Below are positions 38,001-47,090 of a stretch of 64,000 nucleotides of DNA, one piece after another. The DNA is from Acidiphilium sp. C61 (GTDB taxonomy: Bacteria > Pseudomonadota > Alphaproteobacteria > Acetobacterales > Acetobacteraceae): NCBI RefSeq assembly GCF_902712915.1, contig NZ_CACTIA010000003.1, positions 62,001 to 126,000 of the forward strand, written 5' to 3'. Made by a program: the position numbers and the translations under genes. A model generated the notes under the pieces. That model saw only the letters and a program-made list of their open reading frames with translations. It had not been told where the DNA came from and did not search any database. How positions within the stretch are numbered: position 1 is the first letter of the stretch; each line of letters begins with the position of its first letter.

Positions 38001-38162
38001 GCACTGGCTACCGGCTCCCCCGGCGACGCCATCGAGGGGCCAATGGCGATAGTCATCCTCGGCGGCCTCGCAACCGCAACGATCCTGACGCTGTTCGTCC
38101 TGCCGATCCTTGCGCCGCGCCTTCTGCGGATCGCCTTACCTAAAGCCGATAGCCTCGATTGA
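35061..38162 (+). CDS. RND efflux pump inner-membrane subunit
   Basis: This 1033-residue protein has the RND layout of 12 membrane segments, with large periplasmic loops after segments 1 and 7. Segment 1 begins RYRLVVVLLISGLAALQLSR. The segment-4 motif reads ALGELVDDAVVDVENITRRL, which keeps the proton-relay Asp pair. The second half repeats with LELGAMVGLATLFGLTLRNG. The ELVDD pattern is typical of a clade of metal or organic-compound RND pumps; sequence does not fix the substrate. The nearby CusRS-like pair suggests a metal such as Cu, Ag, Co, Ni or Zn. Confidence 0.85.
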   Translation: MLSPIVRAALRYRLVVVLLISGLAALQLSRLPTARYDVFPTFTAPTVVIQTAAPGFSALQTEQVVTDRIERTLTGLPGLAKMRSSSESGLSVIHLVFHGGTDPYQDRQRIAARLSELGGALPAGILPRLAPMQSSTGTALEIGLYPKRDMSLEHLTAIAETGLRPALQAVPGVANVVIFGARPPQLDVEVQPRSLIATGFTMQDVARAARQGSAVLGAGFIDNGNQRFVLAPHGQARTAAALAKTWLGTSDGAPISLGDVASVRLSAPPRYGAALIHGHPGLLMIVSSLYGANTLAVADQAARTVARLTPGLEAQGIEIDPKAFTPATFIHVALADLGHVLLIGAALILLVLLIALRDWRASVISFVAIPVSLLAATAIITALGITLNTMALAGLAIALGELVDDAVVDVENITRRLRENRIAGSPEPPLRVIFRASLEVRSAIIFASAAVAIAFTPVIALGGVAGRLFAPLGIAYIAAIGASLVVALVLTPALAALLLVRPAAAADHTPPIALLRPAYRSALGRLEHHGRAFIAGALALILLAGISIPLLQTRFLPRFRENDVIVHYLAAPGTSIDAMLAIGRLAIHTLENLPSVGDVVMHIGRASMSNGHAGVNKAEIDITLSKTGNHHVERSTRQILASVDHIDGLSWWSRTFLSERVDESLSGVTAPVTVSVFGPSLDAIDIAAARIVAAAHGVPGVRAASMAAVQQVPALTIDLNRAAMLRYGITPRAALEAMKIAYSGGTVGHVYRGTLVEPIVVTLPAALRHQPAAIGDLPVAAEGGMIVPLDRIATIRQTLVPAQILHNDGRRVQVVTVQVAHGQAAPVIRGLRQRLAKLRLGTDVYVRYGGTAVAGGTARRELAVRAAIALAGILILMALALRETRAVVLIMVILPVAFSGGIAAIWTFLGGHLELGAMVGLATLFGLTLRNGLLLLIHMRRLMEGSGKPWSAEIARQAAADRLPAILITACVTALGLLPLALATGSPGDAIEGPMAIVILGGLATATILTLFVLPILAPRLLRIALPKADSLD

Positions 38163-38258
38163 AGGAACATGCGGTGATCGCGATCCGGCGGTTTGATCTG
38201 TCAAACTGGGGCGCGAAGCGAGCGGGTGGTCCGCTTGTTGGAGCCGAGGGAGGCAATC

Positions 38259-39302
38259 ATGGCGCACTACGCAGGACTGGACATTTCGGACAAAGACACC
38301 GCCATTCACGTTGTGGACGACAACGGGAAGCTGGTCTGGCGGGGCAAGAGGGCCAGCGAGCCGGAGGTGCTCGCCGCGGCCCTGCGCCGGCATGCGCCCG
38401 AACTCGTTCGGGTCGGGCTCGAGACCGGACAGTTGGCGCCGTGGCTCTACCATTCGCTCAAGGACCTCGGTTTTCCGGTGATCTGCCTCGATGCGCGCCA
38501 TGCACGCGTGGCGACAGCGTTGCAGCGGAACAAGACTGACGCACACGACGCTGAAACTTTGGCGCAGTTGGTCCGGACTGGCTGGTATCGGGAGGCTCGT
38601 GTGAAAGGCTGGGCCGCACACGCCATGCGCCGTCTGGTCGGTGCCCGTTCGCAACTCGTCGGCATTTCAATCGATTTGTCGAACCAGATCCGCAGCACGC
38701 TGAAGACGTTTGGGCTGAGGGCGACAGGCGGGGCCGGACGCGTCTTCGAAGCGAAGGTGCGCATCGCGCTGGAGGGCCGGCCCGAGGTCGCCGGCGTGGT
38801 CGAGCCGTTGCTTGCGGCCTGGCGCGCCGTCCGCGATCAGATCGCCGTACTCGACCGCAAGCTGATGGCCGCGGTCAAGGCCGACCCGACATGTCGGCTG
38901 CTGATGACCTGTCCGGGTGTCGGCGTAGTGGTTGCCGCGAGCTTCAGCGCCACCGTCGAGGCCCCAGCGCATTTCCGGCACTCACGCTCGATCGGCGCCT
39001 ATCTCGGACTTACGCCCCGACGCAACCAGTCCGGCGAAATCGACCACAGCGCCGGCGTGTCCAAGCGCGGGGACCGGTTGCTGCGGAGCTACCTGTTCGA
39101 GGCGGCGGCCTCGCTGCTGGTGCGGGTGCAAAGCTCATCAGCATTGAAAACATGGGGGCTGGCACTCGTGCAACGACTTGGTTTCAAGCGGGCAGCCGTT
39201 GCCGTCGCCCGTAAGATCGGCGTTGTGCTGCACGCCATGTGGAAGTCCAACCAGCCGTTCGAGGCTTGGCACGGCGCAACACCCAAGGCCCGAGCCGCCT
39301 GA
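38259..39302 (+). CDS. IS110-family transposase
   Basis: This 347-residue DEDD transposase starts MAHYAGLDISDKDTAIHVVD. It continues VGLETGQLAPWLYHSL, VICLDARHARVATALQRNKT and DAHDAETLAQL (the catalytic acids). The C-terminal transposase_20 domain follows (LLMTCPGVGVVVAASFSATV, IGAYLGLTPRRNQSGE). The ATG at 38259 is preceded by GAGGGAGG. It begins about 100 bases after the RND gene, which it leaves intact. Confidence 0.9.
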   Translation: MAHYAGLDISDKDTAIHVVDDNGKLVWRGKRASEPEVLAAALRRHAPELVRVGLETGQLAPWLYHSLKDLGFPVICLDARHARVATALQRNKTDAHDAETLAQLVRTGWYREARVKGWAAHAMRRLVGARSQLVGISIDLSNQIRSTLKTFGLRATGGAGRVFEAKVRIALEGRPEVAGVVEPLLAAWRAVRDQIAVLDRKLMAAVKADPTCRLLMTCPGVGVVVAASFSATVEAPAHFRHSRSIGAYLGLTPRRNQSGEIDHSAGVSKRGDRLLRSYLFEAAASLLVRVQSSSALKTWGLALVQRLGFKRAAVAVARKIGVVLHAMWKSNQPFEAWHGATPKARAA

Positions 39303-39530
39303 CGGTTTCGCCAGTTTACTGAATCCGCCCCTCAGGCGGACGCAGGCGTCCTCGCCGGACGCGACGAGGCTACCCCGAGTTGGGTCTTGCTGCCGGACTA
39401 TCCGGACCGCGCTCTCGACATGGTGGGCCTCGCCTTCGAAAAGCATGTTGCGGCGACCAACGAGGGTCGACCCCGGAAACAACCAAGATCCGGCGATGAT
39501 GCAGCAAGCTGCAAGAAAGGAGTTGACAGG

Positions 39531-39830
39531 TCAGTCGCGATCAAACAACCCGTCGGCGGTGTCGGAGCGTTTGACGATCTGTATGATCCATTTGCCGATT
39601 TTGGCGAGGTGTCCATTGAGTTTGGGACCGGCATAGCCGCCGTCGGCGAATCCGTGCCGCAACCAAGGATACAGGGATTTGACCGATTTGAGCACGTCGG
39701 GCGCCCCATCCCGATCCTGAATGCCGGCATGATGAACGACGGCGCCGACGAGGTGGCCGATTGTATCGGTGATGATGTGGCGCTTGCGCCCCTTGATCTT
39801 CTTTCCGGCATCAAACCCGCGCTGCCCGCC
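39531..39830 (-). pseudogene. IS5-family transposase fragment
   Basis: A fragment of about 95 codons reads [40 protein letters not shown], then FADGGYAGPKLNGHLAKIGK and RSDTADGL, the central DDE core of IS5-type transposases. Both ends are missing: the N-terminal side abuts the IS701 fragment and the C-terminal part with the final Glu is lost. Confidence 0.8.
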
Positions 39831-39846
39831 GGTGGCGCAGCTCGGT

Positions 39847-40286
39847 TGGCGCAAGGGAACAAAGGGGCGTCTGACAGCCCGCTTTGCCGCCATGAGGGTA
39901 CGCATTGCTGATGGCGCGCCCCAGCGAATCGGTTCTGCCGGTGCCCAGCACATGCCGGGAGAGGAAGCCTGGCTGGTGGGTGAGCATCGCTCGAATGGCG
40001 AACGAAAATATTATCTCTCGAACCTGCCTGCCGACACCCCGATCAGAGCTCTGGCTGGCGCCATCAAGGCGCGCTGGATCTGCGAGCAGGCCCATCAGCA
40101 ACTCAAAGAGGAACTCGGCTTGGACCACTTCGAGGGCCGATCCTGGACTGGCCTCCACCGCCATGCCCTGATGACGATGATGGCCTACGCCTTCTTGCAA
40201 TCCCGAAGGCTCGCTCAGGCGGGACGGAAAAAAGAGTCCCCGGTCCGCCTCCCCAACCCACCCTGCCAGCAGTGCGCCAAGCGGGA
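39847..40286 (+). pseudogene. IS701-family transposase, C-terminal fragment cut by IS6
   Basis: The frame reads [40 protein letters not shown], then [20 protein letters not shown] and [20 protein letters not shown], the C-terminal part of IS701 transposases. The start is missing and the 3' end meets IS6 copy 2 at 40286/40287. Confidence 0.85.
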
Positions 40287-41087
40287 TTGTCAGGTTGATC
40301 GAACGAGGTGTGATTTGACCGAGACGCGATCGATCAGGCGGCGAGATTGGCGGCGTAGTCGGTCCAGAGCAAAAATGCATCGGCTCTTGCGTGGCGGTAG
40401 GATCTGGCGGAGAGGCGATGGCGTTTTGGGCGGAACAGGGTGGTGATCTGGTCGTGGGTGGCGAGAAATCTCTGGGCATGACCTGGGGATTTGAACCGAC
40501 CCATGATCTTTTCTCGTCGCCTGGTGTGACGATGGGATGCTTCGATCCGGTTGTTCAGCCGCTTGTGCGATCGGTGATCGGCGCTGCGGCAATCCGTGCG
40601 AAGGGCAACGTCGTAGCTCCGTAGCTTATCGGTCACCACGACGCGCGGCTGACCCCATCGGCGCATCAGCTTGCGGAGAAAACGCCGGGCGGCTCGGGCA
40701 TCTCGCCGCTTCTGGACCAGGATTTCCAGCACGTCACCGCGATGATCAACTGCCCGCCAAAGCCAATGCTTCTCGCCGCCAATGGTGATCACCATTTCAT
40801 CGAGGTGCCATTTGTCGCCGGCCGGCAGCCGATCGCGACGGATTTGCGCGGCGATCTGCGGGCCAAACCGATCGACCCAGACGCGGATCGTCTCGTAGCA
40901 TACTATCACGCCGCGAGCGGCCAGAAGATCCTCAACGTCCCGCAGGCTGAGATTGAACCGGTAATAGCTCCAGACCGCATACGCGATCACCGATCGAGGG
41001 AAGCGATATCCCTTCAAACGTGCAGGCAGAGTCAAAGCCATCATCCGAAATCGCTACGGGCACACGATCACCACGTCAACCTGACAA
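40287..41087 (-). mobile_element. IS6-family insertion sequence, copy 2 (801 bp, inverted)
   Basis: This is the same 801-bp element as 20511-21311 on the opposite strand, with ends TTGTCAGGTTGA at 40287 and TCAACCTGACAA ending at 41087. The 8-base flanks are AAGCGGGA and TGCTCTCG, again with no duplication. With copy 1 it brackets the 19-kb nas-mer-RND block. Confidence 0.85.
40334..41044 (-). CDS. IS6-family transposase (copy 2)
   Basis: This 236-residue transposase differs from copy 1 in one position near residue 186 (Lys here, Ile there). The same catalytic blocks are present ([34 protein letters not shown]). It appears intact and could supply transposition activity to both copies. Confidence 0.92.
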   Translation of the reverse strand: MMALTLPARLKGYRFPRSVIAYAVWSYYRFNLSLRDVEDLLAARGVIVCYETIRVWVDRFGPQIAAQIRRDRLPAGDKWHLDEMVITIGGEKHWLWRAVDHRGDVLEILVQKRRDARAARRFLRKLMRRWGQPRVVVTDKLRSYDVALRTDCRSADHRSHKRLNNRIEASHRHTRRREKIMGRFKSPGHAQRFLATHDQITTLFRPKRHRLSARSYRHARADAFLLWTDYAANLAA

Positions 41088-41178
41088 TGCTCTCGCACTC
41101 ATTACTATCCCAAAGCATTGAACAGCCCTGCGGCTTGGGCGGGTATGATTCGCTGAGCTTCCCCGAAGGAGGTTTGCG

Positions 41179-42235
41179 ATGACGGTAGCGATAACGCGTT
41201 TGGACTTGTCGGCTATGGCGCTGCGCGAGCGGGCGGCTCGTGCGACGGATGCGAAAGTTTCGAGGCGGCTGCTGGCGATTGCTCTTGTTCTCGAAGGCTG
41301 GTCTCGGCGCGATGCGGCCGAGGCTTGTGCCATGGACCGGCAGACGCTGCGCGACTGGGTGCACCGTTACAATGGATTGGGGCCTGAAGGACTGAGCGCC
41401 GCGCCGCGCCGCAACGGCCCGCCACCCCGATTGTCGGCTTCGCAGCAGGCACAGATCGCGGCATGGGTCAGGCAGGGTCCGGACCTGGAGCGTGACGGCG
41501 TGGTGCGGTGGCGCTGTGTCGACCTGCAGCGGCGGATCAAGTCCGAGTTTGCGGTCACCCTGCACGAGACGTCGATCAGCCGACTGTTGCGGCGGCTCAA
41601 GTTCACGCGGGTCCAGCCACGTCCGTATCATCCGAAGAGGGACGCTGCGGCACAGGACATTTTTAAAAAGACTTCGCCGGCCTGGTAGCGGCGGCGATCC
41701 CGGCCAGGGCGGCCCGTAAGCCGATCGAGGTGTAGTTCGCCGATGAGGCCCGTGTCGGTCAGAAGGGAACCCTGAGCTATGTCTGGGCAGAGCGGGGTTC
41801 CCGACCACTGGCTGTGCGCGACAACCGCCATGATTCCGCCTATCTGTTTGGTGCCGTCTGCCCGGAATGCTGTATTGGTGCCACCATCATCATGCCGGTG
41901 GTCAACAGCGAGGCGATGGCCGAGCATCTTCGGGAAATCAGCACGCAGGTCGCGCCGAGCGCGCACGCCGTGCTGGTGCTTGACGGTGCCGGCTGGCATC
42001 AAGCCGGCGAACGTTTGCCAGTGCCAGACAATATCAGCATGCTGCCGCTGCCACCCTATGCGCCAGAGCTCAACCCGGTCGAAAACATCTGGCAATTTCT
42101 GCGCGGCAACTTCCTCAGCCATCAAGTCTGGAACAGCTACGACGAAATCCTTGCCGCCTGCCGAAACGCCTGGAACAAGTTCATGCAGATGCCAGAACAA
42201 ATCGCTTCAATTGATCTGCCCCCTTCTGAGTGGTC
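41179..42235 (+). pseudogene. IS630-family transposase, frameshifted and with a nonsense codon
   Basis: The N-terminal helix-turn-helix half (LAIALVLEGWSRRDAAEACA, MDRQTLRDWVHRYNGLGPEG) ends in frame at 41688. A -1 shift at TTTTTAAAAAG (about 41658-41668) continues into DFAGLVAAAIPARAARKPIE. That frame then meets TAG (where related proteins read VQFADEAR), followed by FADEARVGQKGTLSYVWAER, LVLDGAGWHQ and YAPELNPVENIWQFLR. The -1 site could be programmed, as in other IS630 elements, but the extra TAG makes this copy defective. Confidence 0.8.
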
Positions 42236-42282
42236 CGGGATCTGTTTTAGATTTTGGCCTGAAGGAGGACTGGGATGGCGAG

Positions 42283-42888
42283 GAACGTATGGCCCGCCCC
42301 GTCCGCAAGGGGTGATTTTCATCTGGCTCTAATCAGTCTGCTTCAACGTATCCGGTCTCGGGCTTCGAACCCGGCCAAGATGGAGATCCGCGCGGCCTGA
42401 TCCTCATAATCACACCGGCCTCGGAGGCCGTTCACTGCGTCAGGTTTTCAAGCCGCCGTTCGACTGTCAGGCCATCTTCCTTTCACCTCACGCAGACATC
42501 GACTGCCCTTTCGCGCCCAACTGTGAGCGCTGTTCGGGCGATTCCGTCATGCGGCCGCAGCCGCCGCTTCGAATTGGGCGTCGTAATCGCAACCGTGCGC
42601 CAAAACGGCCCATGCGATCCGAGCCAGCTTCGCGGCCAGCGCGACTACGACCACGTTCTTATGCGCTCGATCGAGCAATCCCCGCGCCCAGCGGCCCAAC
42701 GGCGTATCGCGTTCGACAAGATAAGGCAGCGCCGCTCGTGCGCCATGGATCAAGTTCTTCCGCAAATAACGATTGCCGCGTTTGCTGATGCCGAGCAGGC
42801 GCGGTTTTCCACCCGTTGTCATTTGCCGTGGAACGAGCCCCAGCCACGCCGCCATGTCCCGCCCACGTTTGAATGCATGCGCCTCGCC
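42283..42888 (-). repeat. 606-bp segment inverted-duplicated at 25101-25706
   Basis: By eye the segment is the same length and sequence as 25101-25706 in reverse. It contains the 3' third of the IS110 transposase gene and the region after its stop. Here it is part of the intact element. Confidence 0.85.
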
Positions 42889-43587
42889 GACCGCCGCCGC
42901 CAGCGCCGTAGCGTTTATCGTTCCAATTCCTGGGATTTTGGTCAAACGTCGCACAGCCACGTCGTCACGAGCCAACTGAACGAACTCGGCGTCGAAGCCG
43001 GTGATCCTCTGGTCGAGTGAACGCCATTCCGCCCGAAGATCTTCGATCAACGTCCGGATGCGCGGGCTCAACGCGGCAAAACCGCCATCTTCGGCCAATG
43101 TCTCAAGCTCGGCTTCCAGTTTCCTCCGGCCTTGCGGAACGACGATCCCTCGCTCCAGCAGCAACGCCCGCAAGTGATTGATCAGCGCCGTCCGTTCCGA
43201 GACGAGGCGCTCCCGGGCTCGGTGCAAAGCCTGGAGATCAGATTGGTCCTGGCTCTTCACAGGCACGAAACGCATCGTTGGCCGCGTCGCAGCCTCTGCG
43301 ATCGCCTCCGCGTCGAGATCATCGTTCTTCTGCGCCTTCACGTACGGACGGACATATTCCGGCGACATCAGCCGCACCTCGTGGCCCCGCGCGGCGAAAA
43401 TCCGCCCGAGGTGATGAGCGCCGCAACATGCTTCCATTGCCACAATGCACGACCCAAGCTCGCCAACGAAACTTTCCAACGTTCCCCGCCGAAGTCTCCG
43501 CCTCAAAACAACCCGGCCGGCGGCGTCCATGCCCACCACGCTGCAAGAGTTCTTCCCAAGATCGATGCCGAGAATCATGATATCCAT
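42547..43587 (-). CDS. IS110-family transposase (intact copy)
   Basis: This 346-residue DEDD transposase begins MDIMILGIDLGKNSCSVVGM. It continues CIVAMEACCGAHHLGRIFAA, VKAQKNDDLDAEAIAEAATR, LQALHRARERLV, and the C-terminal transposase_20 part LTKIPGIGTINATALAAAVG and AWLGLVPRQMTTGGKPRLLG. It is the source type for the fragment at 25.1 kb. Confidence 0.92.
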   Translation of the reverse strand: MDIMILGIDLGKNSCSVVGMDAAGRVVLRRRLRRGTLESFVGELGSCIVAMEACCGAHHLGRIFAARGHEVRLMSPEYVRPYVKAQKNDDLDAEAIAEAATRPTMRFVPVKSQDQSDLQALHRARERLVSERTALINHLRALLLERGIVVPQGRRKLEAELETLAEDGGFAALSPRIRTLIEDLRAEWRSLDQRITGFDAEFVQLARDDVAVRRLTKIPGIGTINATALAAAVGEAHAFKRGRDMAAWLGLVPRQMTTGGKPRLLGISKRGNRYLRKNLIHGARAALPYLVERDTPLGRWARGLLDRAHKNVVVVALAAKLARIAWAVLAHGCDYDAQFEAAAAAA

Positions 43588-43777
43588 CGGTCTGCTCCTC
43601 TCTCCAAACCAGCGGCGATACTACCCGATCGCCACGAGAGGGGCGGGCCATCCCATAATCACAAGCCGGAAGAGATCATCGGCAAGTTGCGCGAGGCTGA
43701 GATTGTTCTGGCGCAGGGCGGGACGGTTGCGGATGCATGCCGTCGGATCGGCGTTACCGAGCAGAGCTATTATCTCT

Positions 43778-45086
43778 ATGGACGGCTCTCCCGTTGCAAG
43801 TAGATTTTGAATGATCCTGCGTGATCAGTTGCAAACATCTATCCGGCGTCAGCCGGCCTTGGCCGGAGCGCCCAAATGGCAAATCCGCACGCGCGCACCT
43901 CTACAGCTGGTAGGCTTCGGAAGCCTCGATAATAGTCAGGTTCGTCACGCGCCGGTTCGATCAGTGCAGCCCATTTCTCCGTCTACCCGCAAACTGTAGT
44001 CCAACCTTCAGGCGGCCGGGCGGTACGGTTCGCCCGTTCGCAGCACGGCCCAGATGATCCGTGCATTCTTATTGGCGACCGCAACCGTTGCCCGGTTGAA
44101 GCCCCGCCGCTCCTGAAGCTGGGTGACCCATTGGTTCATGGGATCATTCCTTGTCCCGGCAGTTCGAACCACCGCGCGTGCGCCGTGAACGAGCAGGCTG
44201 CGCAAGTGCTGGCTCCCACGCTTGGAGATGCCCATCATGATCTGCCGATCGCCGCTCGAATGCTGGCGCGGGACCAACCCGAGCCAAGCGGCCATATGAC
44301 GGCCGTTCTTGAATTCAGCGCCATCACCGACGGCGGCGACGATCGCGGTGGCGGTCTTGGGGCCGACGCCCTTGATGCGGGCGATACGCTGGCAAACTGC
44401 GCTGCTCTTGAACACGGCTGCGATCTTCGCGTCGAAAATGGCAATACGTCGGTCGAGGTCGCAAAACAGGTCCCAGAGCTCGCCGATTGCCTCCCGGGCC
44501 ATCGCCGTCAGTTCATTGTCCGGATTGGCCAATATCTCCGGAATCATTCGCCGCGCGCGGGTGATGGACTTGCCGAAGGCGATGCCGCGATCAAGCAGGA
44601 GTCCGCGGATCTGGCTGACCACAGCAGTGCGGTGGTTCACCATGCGCTGGCGCGCCCGATGCAGGGCCTGGACATCCTGCTGCTCGACTGTCTTCTTCGG
44701 CACCAGCGGAATATGCGGTTGGCGAACCGCCGTGCAGATCGCCTCCGCATCATTGTTGTCGTTCTTCTGCCGACGGACGAACGGCTTCACGTATTGCGGG
44801 CTGACGATCTTCACCTTGTGCCCGAGCGCTTCAAACTTCCTCGCCCAGCAGAAGGCACCGGTACACGCCTCGATCGCGATCGTGCAGGGCTCAATACCGG
44901 CCAGCACCGACAACAACTGGTCACGCATGACCCGGCGCCTGAAGACAGGATGCCCCTTCCGGTCGACCCCGTGCAGCTGAAACACGTTCTTCGCCAGATC
45001 AATCCCCAGAACATCAATCGTCATGGTCGCTCTCCTCCAGGTTCAACAACGGCACAGCCTGCCGGTGGGGAGGGAGAGCCGTCCAT
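43778..45086 (-). mobile_element. IS1111-group IS110 element inserted in an IS3 element
   Basis: ATGGACGGCTCTCCC at 43778-43792 is the exact reverse complement of GGGAGAGCCGTCCAT at 45072-45086. These are the subterminal inverted repeats typical of the IS1111 group. The true ends may lie a few bases outside. The transposase gene (44008-45024) lies inside. Confidence 0.8.
44008..45024 (-). CDS. IS110-family (IS1111 group) transposase
   Basis: This 338-residue protein begins MTIDVLGIDLAKNVFQLHGV. It carries AIEACTGAFCWARKFEALGH, FVRRQKNDNNDAEAICTAVR (DEDD acids), IARIKGVGPKTATAIVAAVG and MAAWLGLVPRQHSSGDRQIM. GGAGAGCGACC precedes the ATG. It appears complete and may be active. Confidence 0.92.
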   Translation of the reverse strand: MTIDVLGIDLAKNVFQLHGVDRKGHPVFRRRVMRDQLLSVLAGIEPCTIAIEACTGAFCWARKFEALGHKVKIVSPQYVKPFVRRQKNDNNDAEAICTAVRQPHIPLVPKKTVEQQDVQALHRARQRMVNHRTAVVSQIRGLLLDRGIAFGKSITRARRMIPEILANPDNELTAMAREAIGELWDLFCDLDRRIAIFDAKIAAVFKSSAVCQRIARIKGVGPKTATAIVAAVGDGAEFKNGRHMAAWLGLVPRQHSSGDRQIMMGISKRGSQHLRSLLVHGARAVVRTAGTRNDPMNQWVTQLQERRGFNRATVAVANKNARIIWAVLRTGEPYRPAA

Positions 45087-45240
45087 CCCATTAGGTGGCG
45101 CAAGGAGTATGGCGGCCTGAAGATGGACCAGGCGCGTCGCATGAAGGAACTGGAGCGGGAGAACGCCCGGCTGAAGCGTCTGGTGGCCGATCTGTCGCTG
45201 GACAAGGCGATCCTGACGGAGGCGGCACGGGGAAACTTCT

Positions 45241-46134
45241 GAGCCCCGCGCGGCGCCGGCGCTGTATCGATCACATCAGAGGAACGATGTCTGTCTCCGA
45301 GCGGCGGGTGTGCCGCGTGCTCGGACAGCATCGATCGACGCAGCGCAAGGTGCCACGCGGGGCGGATGACGAGGCGGCCCTGACCGGGGACATCATCGCC
45401 TGACCCGGCAATATGGTCGTTACGGTTATCGGCGGGTGACGGCCTTGCTGCGGGATGCGGGATGGCATGTGAACCGCAAGCGGGTGGAGCGGATCTGGCG
45501 GCGCGAGGGTCTCAAGGTGCCGCAAAGACAGCCGAAGCGCTCACGCCTCTGGCTCAATGACGGGTCGTGTATCCGGCTGCGGCCTGAGTATCCCGGCCAT
45601 GTGTGGTCCTACGATTTTGTGGAAGGACGGACCCACGACGGCCGCAAGTTCCGGATCCTGTCGATCATCGACGAGGCCAGCCGGGAGTGCCTGGCCCTGC
45701 CGGTCGCGCGCCGGCTCAGGAGCGAGGATGTGCTGGGCGCTTTGGCAGAACTGTTCGTCACCAGAGGGCCACCGGCGCATATACGGTCGGATAATGGTCC
45801 TGAATTCATCGCCCGGGCGGTGCGGCAATGGCTCGGGAAGGTCGGTGTGAAGACGCTCTACATCACGCCAGGTTCGCCATGGGAAAACGGCTACTGCGAG
45901 TCCTTCAACGGTTCGCTGCGCGATGAACTGCTCAACGGGGAGGTCTTCTACTCCCTGGCGGAAGCGCAGATCCTGATCGAGGCCTGGCGGCGGCACTACA
46001 ATACCGTCAGGCCACACAGTTCGCTCGGATATCGTCCGCCGGCCCCGGAAACCGCGACGCCGCCACGGCCGCCCTCCGGTTCCGCTTCGCTCCACCGACA
46101 GCCGGCCATGGCGGCGGAGACAACAATGCACTAA
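45241..46134 (+). pseudogene. IS3-family OrfB transposase with a frameshift
   Basis: The first part (SPARRRRCIDHIRGTMSVSE, RRVCRVLGQHRSTQRKVPRG) ends at TGA near 45401. One missing base in CATCGCCTGACCC breaks the frame. The sequence then continues [40 protein letters not shown] (first Asp), [18 protein letters not shown] (second Asp) and [20 protein letters not shown] (Glu). A single-base correction would restore a complete rve-domain transposase. Confidence 0.85.
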
Positions 46135-46289
46135 CTTCCAACACGGACCACTCAATGGGGGCCGGTCACAATCACCCAACGAGACTGGATCAAAAAAGTC
46201 ATCGGATAGGCAGATTGGTATAACGCCTATATCCTGTTGTTTTTGCTTGTATATTCCAAGTTGTCTGTCGGTGAGAGAAAATCCGGCGG

Positions 46290-46430
46290 TTCAAAGAGTT
46301 CAATGATGGCGCAGCAAGCTGGGACCGCGTCGAGCGGATCATCGCCCGTGTCGAGGCCGGCGGGAGGACTATCACGTCTCGACCGTGCGCAGGCTGGCGC
46401 GGAGGCTGCATCACAGACCTGAGACGAAAC
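46290..46430 (+). pseudogene. IS1380-family transposase remnant
   Basis: About 24 codons, FKEFNDGAASWDRVERIIAR then VEAG, match the IS1380 core. They are followed after a deletion by DYHVSTVRRLARRLHHRPET. No start or catalytic set remains. Confidence 0.55.
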
Positions 46431-46554
46431 GAAATAAATCGGTTACTAAAGCAGGTTATATGTACCCGATTGATATTTCCTGTTTTCCCGACTGGCTATA
46501 CGTTTCAGCCAAACTTCTTCTTCAACCTCTGTTGTTAATTTCAGTCCAGAATGG

Positions 46555-46580
46555 CCCCGGAGTGATCCGGGGTTTTTTTT
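46555..46580 (+). terminator. Canonical intrinsic terminator
   Basis: CCCCGGA (46555-46561), loop GTGA, TCCGGGG (46566-46572) and a run of eight T (46573-46580). No intact gene reads into it; it probably belonged to a lost plus-strand gene or IS. Confidence 0.8.
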
Positions 46581-46639
46581 CTCAGGGCAAGGATCAAAAG
46601 CAAAGTGGAGCCGGTTGAGGCGATAGGAGCCGCTCTTGC

Positions 46640-46881
46640 GAGCACTCGTAGGAGTGCTTCGAAGGACCGGACATCATGAGGTCGCATCGGACACCGGCGA
46701 AGAGCACTGTGCGCTGATGGCGACGCTGATCGGGTCCGCCAGGCTCAGCGGCGTCGAACCGCTCGCCCGGCTCACCGACGTACTCCAACGCATCGTCGCC
46801 GGACGCACCAAGTCCGACGAAATCGGCAGCCTGATGCCGTGGAACTGGAAAACTCAGGCCGCTCTGCCAGCCGCCGTGTAG
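46640..46881 (+). pseudogene. IS66-family transposase C-terminal fragment
   Basis: The frame reads EEHCALMATLIGSARLSGVE, PLARLTDVLQRIVAGRTKSD, EIGSLMPWNW, the last ~60 residues of IS66 TnpC proteins. Nothing upstream belongs to it. Confidence 0.8.
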
Positions 46882-47090
46882 CGCTCGCTCGCCAAAGCAA
46901 GGCCGTCATTCAGATAGCGATTACGCACCGGGCGCACGCGATGGCGCACCAACTGACACACCAGATGCACGAACAGTTCGGCGGTCAGGCCGCCCTCATA
47001 GGTGCAGTACCAGAACCCGCCCTTGGCGTTGACGGCCGACGCAGCGCTGAACGTCTGACGCTGACCCGGGCGCTCGACGACCGGTTCAGT
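46882..47090 (-). pseudogene. IS630-family transposase fragment
   Basis: The minus frame reads STEPVVERPGQRQTFSAASA, VNAKGGFWYCTYEGGLTAEL, FVHLVCQLVRHRVRPVRN, the middle of an IS630 DDE domain. It is cut on both sides; its left end meets the IS66 fragment and its right end abuts the 3' end of nhaA. Confidence 0.75.

Larger units (their letters stand above)
43650..45242 (+). pseudogene. IS3-family OrfA, split by an IS110-type insertion
   Basis: The 5' part (about 43650-43777) reads HKPEEIIGKLREAEIVLAQG, GTVADACRRIGVTEQSYY. The 3' part (from about 45087) reads RWRKEYGGLKMDQARRMKEL, ERENARLKRLVADLSLDKAI and LTEAARGNF, ending at TGA 45240-45242. Together they form the helix-turn-helix/leucine-zipper OrfA of an IS3 element. 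The 1.3-kb IS1111-type element lies between the halves. The original ATG is also lost (CATAATCACAAG here). Confidence 0.8.

Noticed and set aside
42360..42385. TTCGAACCCGG sequence resembling a tRNA T-arm
   Set aside because: No acceptor or anticodon arms fit around it; it is part of the IS110 3' region and occurs again in the duplicate at 25.6 kb.
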